Assembly (NCBI GenBank): GCA_963920575.1
Contig: OY986965.1
Span: 31,428,007 to 31,492,006, forward strand
Direction: 5' to 3'
Length of the DNA stretch: 64,000 nt
From: Narthecium ossifragum
Lineage: Eukaryota > Streptophyta > Magnoliopsida > Dioscoreales > Nartheciaceae
The translations under genes were made by a program, and so were the position numbers. The stretch's first letter is position 1. The number at the start of each line of letters is the position of its first letter. This document shows, piece after piece, positions 11,182-23,043 of this stretch. The notes beneath the pieces were generated by a model. That model did not search any database. It saw only the letters and a list, made by a program, of their open reading frames with translations, and was not told where the DNA came from.

Positions 11182-14100
11182 ATGAGCCATCCGGCGGTTC
11201 TCGCCTTGGATTTCTTTCCCATTTCCCGGTGCCTTTCTTGTCACAACATTCGACATGTTTCGTGTCCTAGGATTCCATCAAGAACTAGAACTAGATGCTA
11301 TTGGAAGAGCTCCAGCTCCGGGAGCCGGATAATTCTCATATCCAGGTCTTTTCTTTTCTTGCTCAGTGTTCCTTCTTTCGTTCATGCGTTACTTCGCTTA
11401 CTTAATTATCTAGGCCACATAGACAGCAGATTGCCTGCCAAGCATTGACGGAAACGGAGCCAGACAGCAACGATGACAAGGTGATTCTTCCCCAAATAAG
11501 CCTTGTGGTCTCACTTCATGGGTTCTGAATTAACGCTCATGTCTCATTTGGAAATTTGATCTCTGCCGTCTTCACAACATCTTTATTCTTTGCTTCTGAA
11601 CCTAATTAATTTGAGTTGAATCCTACTTGGACTCTCCAACAATTTAATTTAACCTTGTCCTTCCACAAACTACTTTAATTCCCATTTCTTGAACTTGGAA
11701 TCTGTCAAAAGTTTTTTGTTTGCCTTCTAATTATCTCAGTCTATTGGTCTCTCACCATATATTTTACGGTTTATGGGACCGTATAAATACTTCTTTCTAT
11801 CATCTGCCGGAAGAGTTTATAGCCTCCTTTAGATCTTGTACCTTTATAGTGCCTCCCATTCTCTTATTATATTAGTTGCTTTATCATTGTCCAATACTCC
11901 AATATATAGCTATACTCATCTCTGTTTACATTATTGGGTGCATAAAATTTTCTTGCAGGATAAGAAAGTAATAGAGGACGAGACATCTTCACCTCCAGTG
12001 GATGGCCTCTTGCAAGATAATGGGCGTCCTGACCCCAATCCCACTGTTAACCAAGTAATTATTTTTTGTTTGATGGAAGACTTCATATGATTCCTATGTC
12101 TTAGATGGCTATTTTCATACCCAACTAGTATACAGCGATGTATTGCATATCAACAGTTCCTTTCTTTTCTTTTTTGTATCCAGTTACACATTTCTCATCT
12201 AATACAGTATTTTCTTCTATTATGGCAATCTTCATCGGTCGGTCTGGTATAGATGTTGTTGTCCTTCATTGGACATGGCTAACATTCCTAGCACATTTGT
12301 GACGTGGTCGTAAAAACTTTCTTTCCCTGTGTTTCTACAGAATGAGGACGAAACTGAGAGCACGAGGTTGATAGATCCTGATTTTGAGAAGAATGATGTG
12401 GATTCTGTGGCTGAAGCTAGCTTCCAGGTATGCTCAAATTTGAAGTAAAGAACTTGTTTCAGACCTTGTGGCCAAGTCTTGTATAGTGAATGTTTTGAGG
12501 CAATAACGATCAGTATAACTTGTTAACTGATCACCACTAATATTGTCACTATATTGATGGCTTGAGCCTACTTAGGTGGAGGATGATGAGCAAGAGGTTG
12601 CAAGAGGATCTCCTTTACCAGGAATGAGGGTATAAACATCATATGATAAGTATTGTTTAGTTGGGGATTATGTTCCAGCGAAATTTTATGCTCTTTTATC
12701 TAATGCGAATATTTTTCCTCAAACTCTTGGAAAAATGCGACAGCAATCTGGTGAACTTATCAAGATTCCTAAAGCTACGATAGATGTACTAAAGGATCAA
12801 GTTTTTGGTTTTGATACATTGTTTGTGACAAGCCACGAACCATATGAGGTGACAGTTCTTTTCCCTTATAATGTGTAATTCTTCGTTTCAATTTTTCTGA
12901 ATAAAATGTTTGATAAGGTGAAAAATGCTTTTCCTTGGAAAAAACGTTATATAGGATGGCAACAAGTCAAACTTTATTTCCACTGAAATTCAAATAAACT
13001 GCATGTATTCTGCGCTTAATTTGAAGAATGCACAAATATGACATGTTTTTACTTGCTCATTTCAGTTATGTTGGAACGTATAAGTAATTTGAAATTCTCG
13101 ATGGAAGAAAAGGTCCTTTTCCAATTAATAATACAGTTGATTATGGCACATGGGAATGCATTTGTCCTTCCTCTGAAAAAATCAAAACGGATCAAAAGAC
13201 CAACAAAAACTTCTACATAGGAAGCAAACTGGTCAACCTAATGAAATCTAACAAAAGCCTTTATGCTTCATTTGCTATTTATACGTAGAAGCCTCTAGTC
13301 TCATGAGGTTTTACATAGGAGACAAAGCAATGCTTAGATCGAGTTACAAAATATAACAAGCTACAAATAGTTTGTTTGTGACTCTTTCAAGGCAGTGACA
13401 TGTATCAGTAGTCTCTCACCAAGCGACCTAGAAAAGTGCATAGTATTATTGAAGGTGAAAGTAGCATTCTCATGTCACTGGCCGTGTTAAATTCGAGCTG
13501 TAATTTGACTGCTAAATGGTCCTTTGTCCCAATTCCTCATGCCATAAATACCTCTGTGCATCTCAAATGAAAAAGGAACATTGCATAAGACACTGCTTAA
13601 TATCATTGATGGATAGCTTCTCTTGAGTTTTCTCTTGGTCCTAGCAAAAGACTCTTAATACAGTCGGGAATAAAGCCACCATTGTCAAGTGTCTGATTTC
13701 TAAAGAACTGTAAATTGTACTGATAAGTAGGCTTGTACTCCACTTCCTGCTTCCCTAAATAGCTTCATACACATGAATAAATATTACTCAATATCAGTGT
13801 TGTACCATAAAATAATCTTTTCCTTCCTGGCCTACGAAGTTTGATTGGAGCTGAGTTTAGTGGTTTGTAGAAAGATATGCTCGTCCAATACACCTCTTGG
13901 CCTGTTCAACTTTGAACTGGTCTAATGGTGAGCCCAGTGCTGATTGTGCCACAAAACTTAGTTTGCAATATGGCAAATCCATCGTTTTTTGTACTTAAAT
14001 TAAATTAATTGCCAAGGTTGAACTGGATATCTGCATGCTGCTGTTGAGTTCCGCTACATTCAGAACTGCTGAAGTATTTTTGTTCTGTAGGCTGTAGCAT

Positions 14101-17100
14101 TTTTGCTCACTTTCTACAAGAAAACGGAACTATATATCCACAACATCAAGTCACCATGCAGAAAATTTTCTGCAACTGGTTTTTATAACCTATTTTTCAT
14201 ACAATTACAGATTTACTAGCATCCCTCTTGAAATGGGGTAATAAGGGACTTTTCGTACATAACACGTAGAATAGTGAAATTACCACTCTCAAAGATGCTG
14301 TTCAAAAGGTTAATGTGTAACCTTTCTTTTCATTTGTGCTTTCAATGTTGATTTTTTTTCCTGCTGCTTTTCTTTCGTTCAACTTTGGTATATAGAGATG
14401 CCAACTTGTTCCGGCATATAAGGCAGCATGTGTCTTTTCTCAGCGGCTGAGTTTTTCATCATCTAATTCTCTAAATCAGAGACTATGTCATGAGAATCCT
14501 TATTTCTTATGTCTTTGTTTGTTCAGAAGATACCTACCTGATGTCCTTAAACCCCATCAAAGGAAACCTAATTCCAAAATTTCCTCATAGAAAACAGGAG
14601 AAAGAAGATTTATTTGTAGTCTATATTATTCTATTTCATGGTATCTTGTCTCCAAAATCTTACCATCTCTGTCCTCTATTAGCGTGGAGTGCTGTTCAGG
14701 GGGAACCTTCGTGGGAAGGCAGATAAAAGTTATGAGAAGATTAAGAAGCGACTGCAGGTACTTGAGGTTCTATAATTCTATTTAAGTTACTAAGATGCCT
14801 GATTGCATACCCCAGCACTTACAATTTGCAGGATAAATTTGGAGATCAATATGAGCTTTTTCTTCTCATCAACCCAGAGGATGATAAGCCTGTTGCAGTA
14901 GTGGTTCCTAAGCAGACTTTACAGCCAGAGTCAACTGGTAATAGAACCTTAGCCTTCCCTATTTTGTTTTTAAGCCAGTGCCTATAAAGTACTCTCACCC
15001 ATTTCATATTTTTTTTTTCCAGACATTCATTGCTGTTGTGAGTAGCATTATCAACTAAATTACTTTTTTGGGATTGATGAGTATAATCTACATCACATGA
15101 ATGAGAACAGGGGCTATTACTCTATGGCTTGTCTTAACTCTGGATTCTAATGTGCGCGCAGCTGTTCCTGGGTGGTTCGCTGCTGCTGCATTTGGGCTCG
15201 TTACCATTTTCACTTTACTTCTCCGAAATGTACCTGCACTGCAGTCAAATTTGCTGTATGAGGTTCTTTCTTTTGCTTTGATGCAGTAAATCAGGATGTG
15301 CCATGCCATTATTCTGTATTTCCTCAAGATGGAATTGACTGCACGGTTCTTCATCTTTTATACTATCAAATTTCCTGGTCATATTTTGTATGATGAAAGC
15401 TAAAATATGACTGAATTCTTGCATTTTGAGCTACTAGTAATTTAAACAAAGCAGGTTCATGGAAGCCAAATTCTACTTCTTCTGGGAGCCTACTATAAGC
15501 TGAGATCTATTATATCATTCTTCTTGGGTGAAATTCAGTGGTTTTTTGGTTGTGCATTTATAACAAGGGATTCTATTTAGCACTTAAATATGAAGACAAA
15601 TTTCATCTTTGGCTCACTCATCATGGATGGGATCCATTTCGTACATAAGAGCCTAGTTTGAAATTGACCGACACAAAAAACCGTATTTAGAAGCCCAATT
15701 CTTTACAATTTTTCTTTCCTTTTAAGGCTTAGATAAGCCGCCTAATCGTGAGTCTATTATGCCGCATGGCTTTGGTGCATTATGTTGCCATTTTGAGTGC
15801 TTAATAGTTGTCCATGACTGTCCCTTTATACCTCAATATGATTTAGATAAATTGGATGGTTACAACTTACAGGGTATGCACCTTTCTGGTTATGATCTTT
15901 TGCATATTCTTCATCTTTCTGCTATATGCTGATTAACTTGTACAGCCCATTGATACGGCGTCACCTGTCCAATCAGGTACGAAAAGGTCCAAAACTTGAA
16001 TGGAATTGTTGCTTGACTTAAAGAATTAGCTAATTATATAATTTTAAGAGGGAGAAAGAAACTAGTTGGATAATAAAATTCTTTGGTGGTGCAAATTTTA
16101 ATAGTTTCAGTATTCGGTTATCTAACTGATGCACTTGCTTGTCTGAGGAGTCCTATTTGGCTAAGGTGTATCAATTTCAATCATCTGCAGAAACTGGCAG
16201 CCTTTTCTACTTATTTGGCTATGTATGAGCAATCTTATATATTCCCTGATTAATGCCTGTTGTATACATCAACCTAGCCTTTAGAGCACTACATTCTAAA
16301 CAGTCCTTCAGTACCCAGCAGATTCATTTGAGAAGCATACAAGGTGCTTCAAAGGGTTGCGAGGGACTCAAATTTGTAGTAATTCACTTGTAATTGAGTT
16401 GGAGTAATTCGGAACACTTTCTTTAGATATCTGTAATAAAGTAGGACTCGCTAGTGTTAGGGCTAGCATTCTTGGACTCAAATTAGTAGTAATTCATATT
16501 TCTAAAGCATTTATTTACCTTATGTGTGCTGCAACTTCTCCAGCATTTATGTCGTCTTGTTGATTGAGTTTCTCAGCAAAATGGCTATCAGCATCCTTTG
16601 TTGGTCGCCTTTGGAGCTCTTGTGCTCTAAGGTATCACAACTGCAATAACATGTTGCTGTTTTGGTTTAGTGAAGGGAAATTTGATAATATTGAAATGTC
16701 CATCTATTCCCCAACCTGCTTGCTACTACATTATGTATTGGCACCTTCATTTCTGACCACTGTCAAATGTTTCTGGAATGTTCTTTGATGTGTTTGACTG
16801 AGCTTTTGTAAAAATGAGCTTGTTCTAGCTGTGAGGTTAATTGTGCTTAAATATACTCTTTTTTTCAGATCAACATTTGAAAATTTGAGTTTACTGAAGG
16901 ATGGCCTTCCTGGGGCCCTTGTAACTGCAATTGTCCTGGCGTCCCATGAAGTTGGGCATGTTTATGTTGCAAGAGATATAGGAGCCAAAATTGGATTCCC
17001 ATACTTTGTCCCTAGTTGGCAGGTTTGAAATTCTTACCTGGTATAAATGTTTCGATTATATGAAGCATGCTATGATTTCCTTGTAAGGCAGTCTCATGCT

Positions 17101-19075
17101 AAAGCCCTACTGTTCTAGGTCATTGCGATAATACAAAGCACTTCTTTCACATAAATGATCAGCTGATGGATTGCAGATAGGCTCCTTTGGTGCGATCACA
17201 AGGATTATTAGCATTATCTCCAGCCGTGAAGACCTTCTCAAGCTGGCAGCTGCTGGACCCTTGGCTGGGTTCTCAGTGGGACTTGTTCTTCTCCTTCTAG
17301 GATTCATCTTCCCTCCTGGTGATGGCATCGGTGTCCTACTTGATCCAGCAGTCTTTCATGAATCACTTCTTGTTGGGGGTATTGGTAGGCAATTCACGAA
17401 TATTTGTAACAACGTACTGCATTCTACATTTGCATGCCATCGCTTATGATTTCTCCTCATTTGATTGTCAATCTTTTGCCATTTCCCGTCATTCGATGCG
17501 GTCACTGTCTGGATTTTTAGTGCTCTACTATCACCTTACATGTGTATTCTTAGTTTTATTCTTATGTGGATGTGCCAGTAGATTGAGAAGGCACTACTAG
17601 GCCATGTCCTGATGCCTTGGGTGTTTTCTGGCATGGTAGATTGAGATGAAACTCGATTATCAAGTAGGAATTTCATATTAGCATGCATCTAATACAGATC
17701 TTATGACAAAAATAAGAGGCTTTTGTTCTCATCAATGAGATTATGATCTGTCTCTTTATGTTTCATTCACGAAAATGCATGCTACATATAAAACGAAGCA
17801 TGGCACAGATCTTATTTTTTCTGTTCAACTGTCACATATTATTGGAACTAAAAGCTAGTGTTCTCTTTTTGGCAGCGAAGCTGCTTCTTGGAGATGCTTT
17901 AAAAGAAGGAACTACGTTATCTTTGAATCCACTTGTTCTCTGGGCATGGGCTGGCCTCCTTATCAATGCTCTCAACAGCATTCCTGCTGGAGAGCTTGAT
18001 GGTGGCCGCATATCTTTTGCATTATGGGGGAGAAAGGTATACACTTAGTTTATATACCAGCGCTTTTAATGTTTATTTGGTGAGATTAAATGTCACCTAA
18101 AAGTTTCAGATAAGGTTTGAAATTCATTGCTCCAATAGGTCATAAATAAACAATTGAAGAGCACAGTTACCATTTCAGAGAAGTGGGCATGACCTGTGTT
18201 AGGGTGCCAGCAAGAACCCGCAGAACCGTTAGTTTAATTGACAAGTTTTTTTTTTAACCATCCATTTATGGTTTTACTGACCTCATCTGCAGAACCTAGC
18301 CTGTAGTCTGTGGCTCCCGCTTTTATATACCATCTTCTTTTTTGCTTAATTTTTGTCGTATTGCCGACTTTTTTTGGATTTACCTCGTGTCCACATCAAA
18401 CTCTAATTATGTGATGTGAAGCTGTATTTTTTGAACTGATACCATTCGGAACCAGATCAGTGAAAGTGTACTGTTTACCCTGTGCTCACTCTTTAGATAT
18501 ACAACGGGAACTACAAGTGTAATGGCCCAATGATTTGACTTCTTGTACTGATATATGGAAAAGTTGAATCATCTGAAAAGCATATTGTTTTTGTCACATA
18601 CGTCGACAATGCCTTTTCTCCTAGTAATAAATATAAAATTCACGTTCAACTCCCCGATGGCATCATCTAGATTCCAGTATTTTCTTTCTTATCTATATGG
18701 TCCTTTTGGTGCCTATTTTTTTCTAGTTTAGTGAGATGGATATCTAAATATTGGTATGATAGTTAGCTTGGTTAGATTTTTATTCTGAGCGTGGAATAAA
18801 ATTTGACTTGAGTTATGTGGCAGACATCTTCTCGCTTGACTGGTGCTGCCCTTGCACTTCTCGGAGTATGTTCATTCTTCAATGATGTGGCATTTTATTG
18901 GGTGGTGCTGATATTCTTCTTGCAGAGGGGACCCATTGCTCCCCTCTCCGAGGAGATAACCGAGCCCAAGAGTGAGTACGCTGCTCTTGGTGTTGCAGTT
19001 TTGATACTGGGGCTGCTCGTTTGTCTACCTTATCCCTTGCCTTTTGCTGCTGAAAGCATGAGTTTTGACCTATGA
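11182..19075 (+). CDS. EGY2: EGY2-type chloroplast site-2 metalloprotease, 540 aa, 13 exons
   Basis: Intramembrane zinc protease of the S2P (M50) family; EGY2 acts in the thylakoid membrane and affects photosystem gene expression (family knowledge). Exons: 11182-11345, 11414-11480, 11959-12054, 12341-12427, 12576-12629, 12744-12848, 14683-14757, 14832-14937, 15162-15255, 16869-17022, 17177-17384, 17876-18036, 18824-19075; total 1623 bp with all phases consistent. The basic, Ser-rich N-terminus fits a plastid transit peptide, followed by an acidic linker. The zinc site HEVGH is at residues 309-313 and the second metal site NSIPAGELDG at 437-446. PYFVPSWQIGSFGAITRI follows the zinc helix, as in EGY1/EGY2. 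Several hydrophobic segments cover residues 255-540. Length matches EGY2 (about 550 aa) and both catalytic motifs are intact, unlike the inactive EGY3 type. Confidence 0.95.
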
Positions 19076-20756
19076 GGACCTCCTCCAAGTTACGGCTCTG
19101 GTTTGGTCAACATTTGGCACAACTGGTTCCTTTGCAGGATTTTGTTAGTCGCTTTCAAAAGACTGTCTTTTTCTTCATGGCTGTAATAGAATTGATGTCA
19201 TCTCTGTAAGGTTGGTGGTACTGACCATTTGAAGTGCTTAAAGATGGTTGACTCCCACGAGAGGCATGTGGAATGCATTGTAATGGCAACTACTTGAGAT
19301 CTAAATCTAATAAAATGTTCCGCGTGGTACATGTGAGTCATTTTCAATGAAAAGCTGTTGTGTTTCTGCAGGTAAATCACTATGGCTAGGGGGTCAGCTC
19401 ATTTTATTTTTTCAATTGGTACCTGTGTGAATGCTTGTCTAGTAACATACATCATAATATATAGCTAGGTTCTTTTGGTTGTCATGGCTTGGCTAGACCA
19501 AACTCTGCCCTGCTCATTAGACAGGAGGGAATGTTATTCTTAAGCTTCAGATTACGTTAAAGATGCACCAGACGTCAACAGTACTTCTACACGCATAAAT
19601 AACTCGAGTTATTAAGCTACCAAAATGGTGTAACGAATACCGGTTAATTTTTTGGTTATGAAGTAGTATAATGTACCGGTGTCGAGGAGATCCAAACAGT
19701 AGTACATCAACAGCACATGCTGCACATGCTCATTCGTTTATTTGTGACGTGACGTTAGATTCCATGCCTCGCATTGCACGCTGGTAGTAACGGCATACAC
19801 GACGAATGGTGGCATTTTGTAGATGAGATGCCTGCGTAGTCGCTTTAGATTCGATAGATGCCTTTCCTTGCATGGCAATTAATTAGCAGGATTCCAAGTC
19901 AAAACGCGAAAGACATTTAAAACGTTTCCAGCAATGGAAATACATGCATGCATCCTTTCGTTTTGTTTATGAATGACGCGAGTTATTTATTAGTTCTCTG
20001 GGAAGATTCGTGTCCAACCCTGACACCTTATTCCAAGTCAAAACGCGAAAGCATAGATATTTTTGACCTCACCCGTTGGATTAGAATTCAACGATGCCAA
20101 CATTACATACACGGGGGTCCACCCACCGACCTCCCTTTCCTCGTTCGTTCCATTACGATAAAGATAAAGAAAGACCGTGGCATCTCCTCTCTCTGGTTGC
20201 ATCGCATGGGTATGCGGTTGTCTCCTCCCCTCTCCCAAACAACAACATCAGCCCGCGAGGACGCGCGACGAGGACCCATCATCAGAAATTTTTTTTTGCA
20301 TGTTAGGATGACTTAAATGCTCTTGTCATTTTATATGTCACACATCATATATCAATATTTTATAATATAAAACCCACTTATATATCTATTATATAAAATT
20401 ATATGCATTCTATCAAACGATTGAGGATGTCTGATCCAAATTATATTATAAAGTATTGATGTATGAGGAGTGATGTAAAATGATAAGTTCATTTAAGTCA
20501 TATAAGGTAAAGAGGAGCCCTAACATGCAAACAATTAGCCGATTCTTAGCAACCCCCGTTAAAAGAATCTGGATGGTTCCAAAAGAACCTTTGATATGTG
20601 TCCCCTCCTCAAAACTTTTTTCTTATATATTCTCGCTCTTTATATATATAAATCTATTATGTGTAATTATATATGTGTATATATATCATGTTTAAATATA
20701 CAAATACATAAAATTGATATATGTGTGTATATACATCATACTTCTTCATATACATA

Positions 20757-20940
20757 TACTAGTGGTGCCCCCTACCACATGGTAGAGTAACCACCAATCC
20801 CACCCCAATAACTACCCAATAACTCCCTCCCACTAAACCCCATTAACCTTATGATGCTACATAAGCGCCACATATGCGCCACCTAGGACATTCTCCTGTC
20901 ACGTAGGACAACCTTTCTGCCATATAAGGATGACTAGTAC
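20757..20940. repeat. MITE-like repeat family, copy A
   Basis: It opens with TACTAGTGGTGCCCCCTACCAC and ends ATATAAGGATGACTAG. The same two ends, about 200 bp apart, occur in reverse orientation at 61369-61570. The interior is C-rich (ccaccccaataactacccaataactccctccc). The first end contains a small hairpin, CTACCACATGGTAG. Confidence 0.55.
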
Positions 20941-21022
20941 TCACATGTGTCCCTATCACAGTTTTTAGTTATTGCTAATATAAAATTTTAACAAACTCCC
21001 TGTAGTTTGTCTGGTTAGATGG

Positions 21023-21222
21023 NNNNNNNNNNNNNNNNNNNNNNNNNNNNNNNNNNNNNNNNNNNNNNNNNNNNNNNNNNNNNNNNNNNNNNNNNNNNNN
21101 NNNNNNNNNNNNNNNNNNNNNNNNNNNNNNNNNNNNNNNNNNNNNNNNNNNNNNNNNNNNNNNNNNNNNNNNNNNNNNNNNNNNNNNNNNNNNNNNNNNN
21201 NNNNNNNNNNNNNNNNNNNNNN
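21023..21222. other. Assembly gap of 200 N
   Basis: Exactly 200 undetermined bases; the round number suggests a placeholder rather than a measured length. Nothing can be said about its content. Confidence 1.
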
Positions 21223-22257
21223 ACCAAACACTTTACCAAGAAAAGACACAATAGGTACAATATTGATCTTCATAATAAAAGTTTGCAGCTGGACCAATAC
21301 CGAAATAACAACTTATGGACTTGACTGCTATCCTAAACCCATGCATCAATTCCCTATGTATGTATTCTAAAATCCATGATCAATCTATTCCCTCCAGTGA
21401 ACCACCTAGAAATCCAAACGGAGATTATAAAGTAGGCAGTGGGGATGGACGAAACCAAACCCATGAAAGTTTCAACCGGTTCTGTTGCCACATATTAAAC
21501 TAAAAAATATGAATCATAATAATGTAACCGATGTTTTAACTTTCATATGATTTCATCCGTACTCAATCAAGCGGAAGCATAAATATATAATAATATAAAT
21601 AACATACCTTGATTCATGAGATCAGACTTTGGCCGCTATCTTCACATTCTCGCGTGAAAACCAGTTTCTCTTTTAAACCTTCTTTTCTCTAATAACACAT
21701 ATGATGGGATTTTGTCTAATTATTATATATGGATCGTTTGTTCCATGGTGGTGTGATTTTAGGTATGGGATGAATAATCCCATTGGGATTCCATATCCCA
21801 TGTACACGGGGGAGGTGAGATATGTAATAATTAGATTAAAAAATAAGAAAAATTTAAATATCTGATTAAATCTTCTCCCATCTTATCCTATGTCTTACCA
21901 AACATGTGAGAGTTTAACCTCTCACATCATCTCCCGGGAGAATATATCCCAGGATACAATCTCACGAGAGATTATATCCACCCATATCTCATGCCGTCAA
22001 ACAAACATGACCATAGGGTAGAAAGAGGACCGATTTCCCCTATTTTCACATTACATGCACTTCCCATCAAAGTCAAGCATTGATAGGAGATAATGATTCT
22101 TACTTATCCATTTAATTACTTATAGGATTCGGTAGGGTATGTAAGTTAATAGAGGGGTGACTAGATAAGAACCTTATCACTTTAGATTTCAAATAGTCAT
22201 TATACTAATTATAAGTAAATCATGTGGGTCATTAATGATATTTCTAACATAGTGTTT

Positions 22258-22410
22258 TATCGATGAATTAGAACAATCAATTGGTAGTATTCTACCGATT
22301 CGATGATTGATATATTCAATCGGTAGATTTCTACCGATTGGTTGATCTCATCCATTGGTAGTGTTTTAGCGATGAAACAGGTGAATCAATCGGTAGATAT
22401 CTACCGATTA
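22258..22410. repeat. Cluster of short ATCGGTAGA / TCTACCGAT palindromes
   Basis: Near-palindromes such as aatcggtagatttctaccgatt and aatcggtagatatctaccgatt, plus degenerate forms, recur about every 40-50 bp. Weaker traces of the words appear near 9245-9350 and 31795-31890. Confidence 0.6.
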
Positions 22411-23043
22411 AAGGGCATGTACGATTACTCATATACCCATATAAGCATCCGTACACACACGTACATACAATACATTTATGTATATTATATATTTTATCAA
22501 CCTTATAAGGAGTAAAAACGGTTATACATAACCACCCCTTATAAGGTTGATTTAATTCATACAGTTATATATATTCTATAGTTATAGTATATTAATCTAA
22601 TATAATCAATATTATATAATATTCATATTAATTCATTAATCAAATTCGGTTTCTATAACCGAATTGTTTATTAACGTGATGGTTACTTGCCATGTGGCAG
22701 GGGGCCCGCATAGTGTATATATATACATGTGCGTGTATTGTGTATATACGCTATAATGCATATTTTATGTTTATGCATATGTGTATAATATACACATTGC
22801 GAGCGTATCTCCTCTATTAAATGCTCGTGATTCACTCCGCCCGCCGGGCCCCCCCACCTTATACAGGCAACACAATATAATAAACACATGGTTGTACACT
22901 GAGCGGATATGTGTGATCTGGAGCGTTGTTGGAAGTGACACGTGCTATAATAAAGGAAAAACACACCAGCTATAAACCAACAGGTATTACGGCAGCCGGT
23001 GGTCTCTCAAGAGGGAGCCGCCGAATCAAACAGAGCGAGCGCC

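Larger units (their letters stand above)
19076..23043. other. Long AT-rich intergenic region with repeats and an assembly gap
   Basis: No gene found. It holds a 22-bp direct repeat (19891-19912 and 20030-20051), a MITE-like copy at 20757-20940, a 200-N gap, a cluster of ATCGGTAGA palindromes at 22258-22410, a partial MITE-like end at 22679-22725 and alternating TA/TG tracts. The last 50-100 bases are the leader of the anthranilate synthase gene. Confidence 0.6.

Noticed and set aside
12849..14682. Possible extra EGY2 exons in the 1.8-kb intron 6
   Set aside because: The protein joins HEPYE to RGVLFRGNLRG without loss relative to the family; no conserved frame inside.
20965..21324. Open frames across the N gap
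   Set aside because: Artefacts of undetermined bases.
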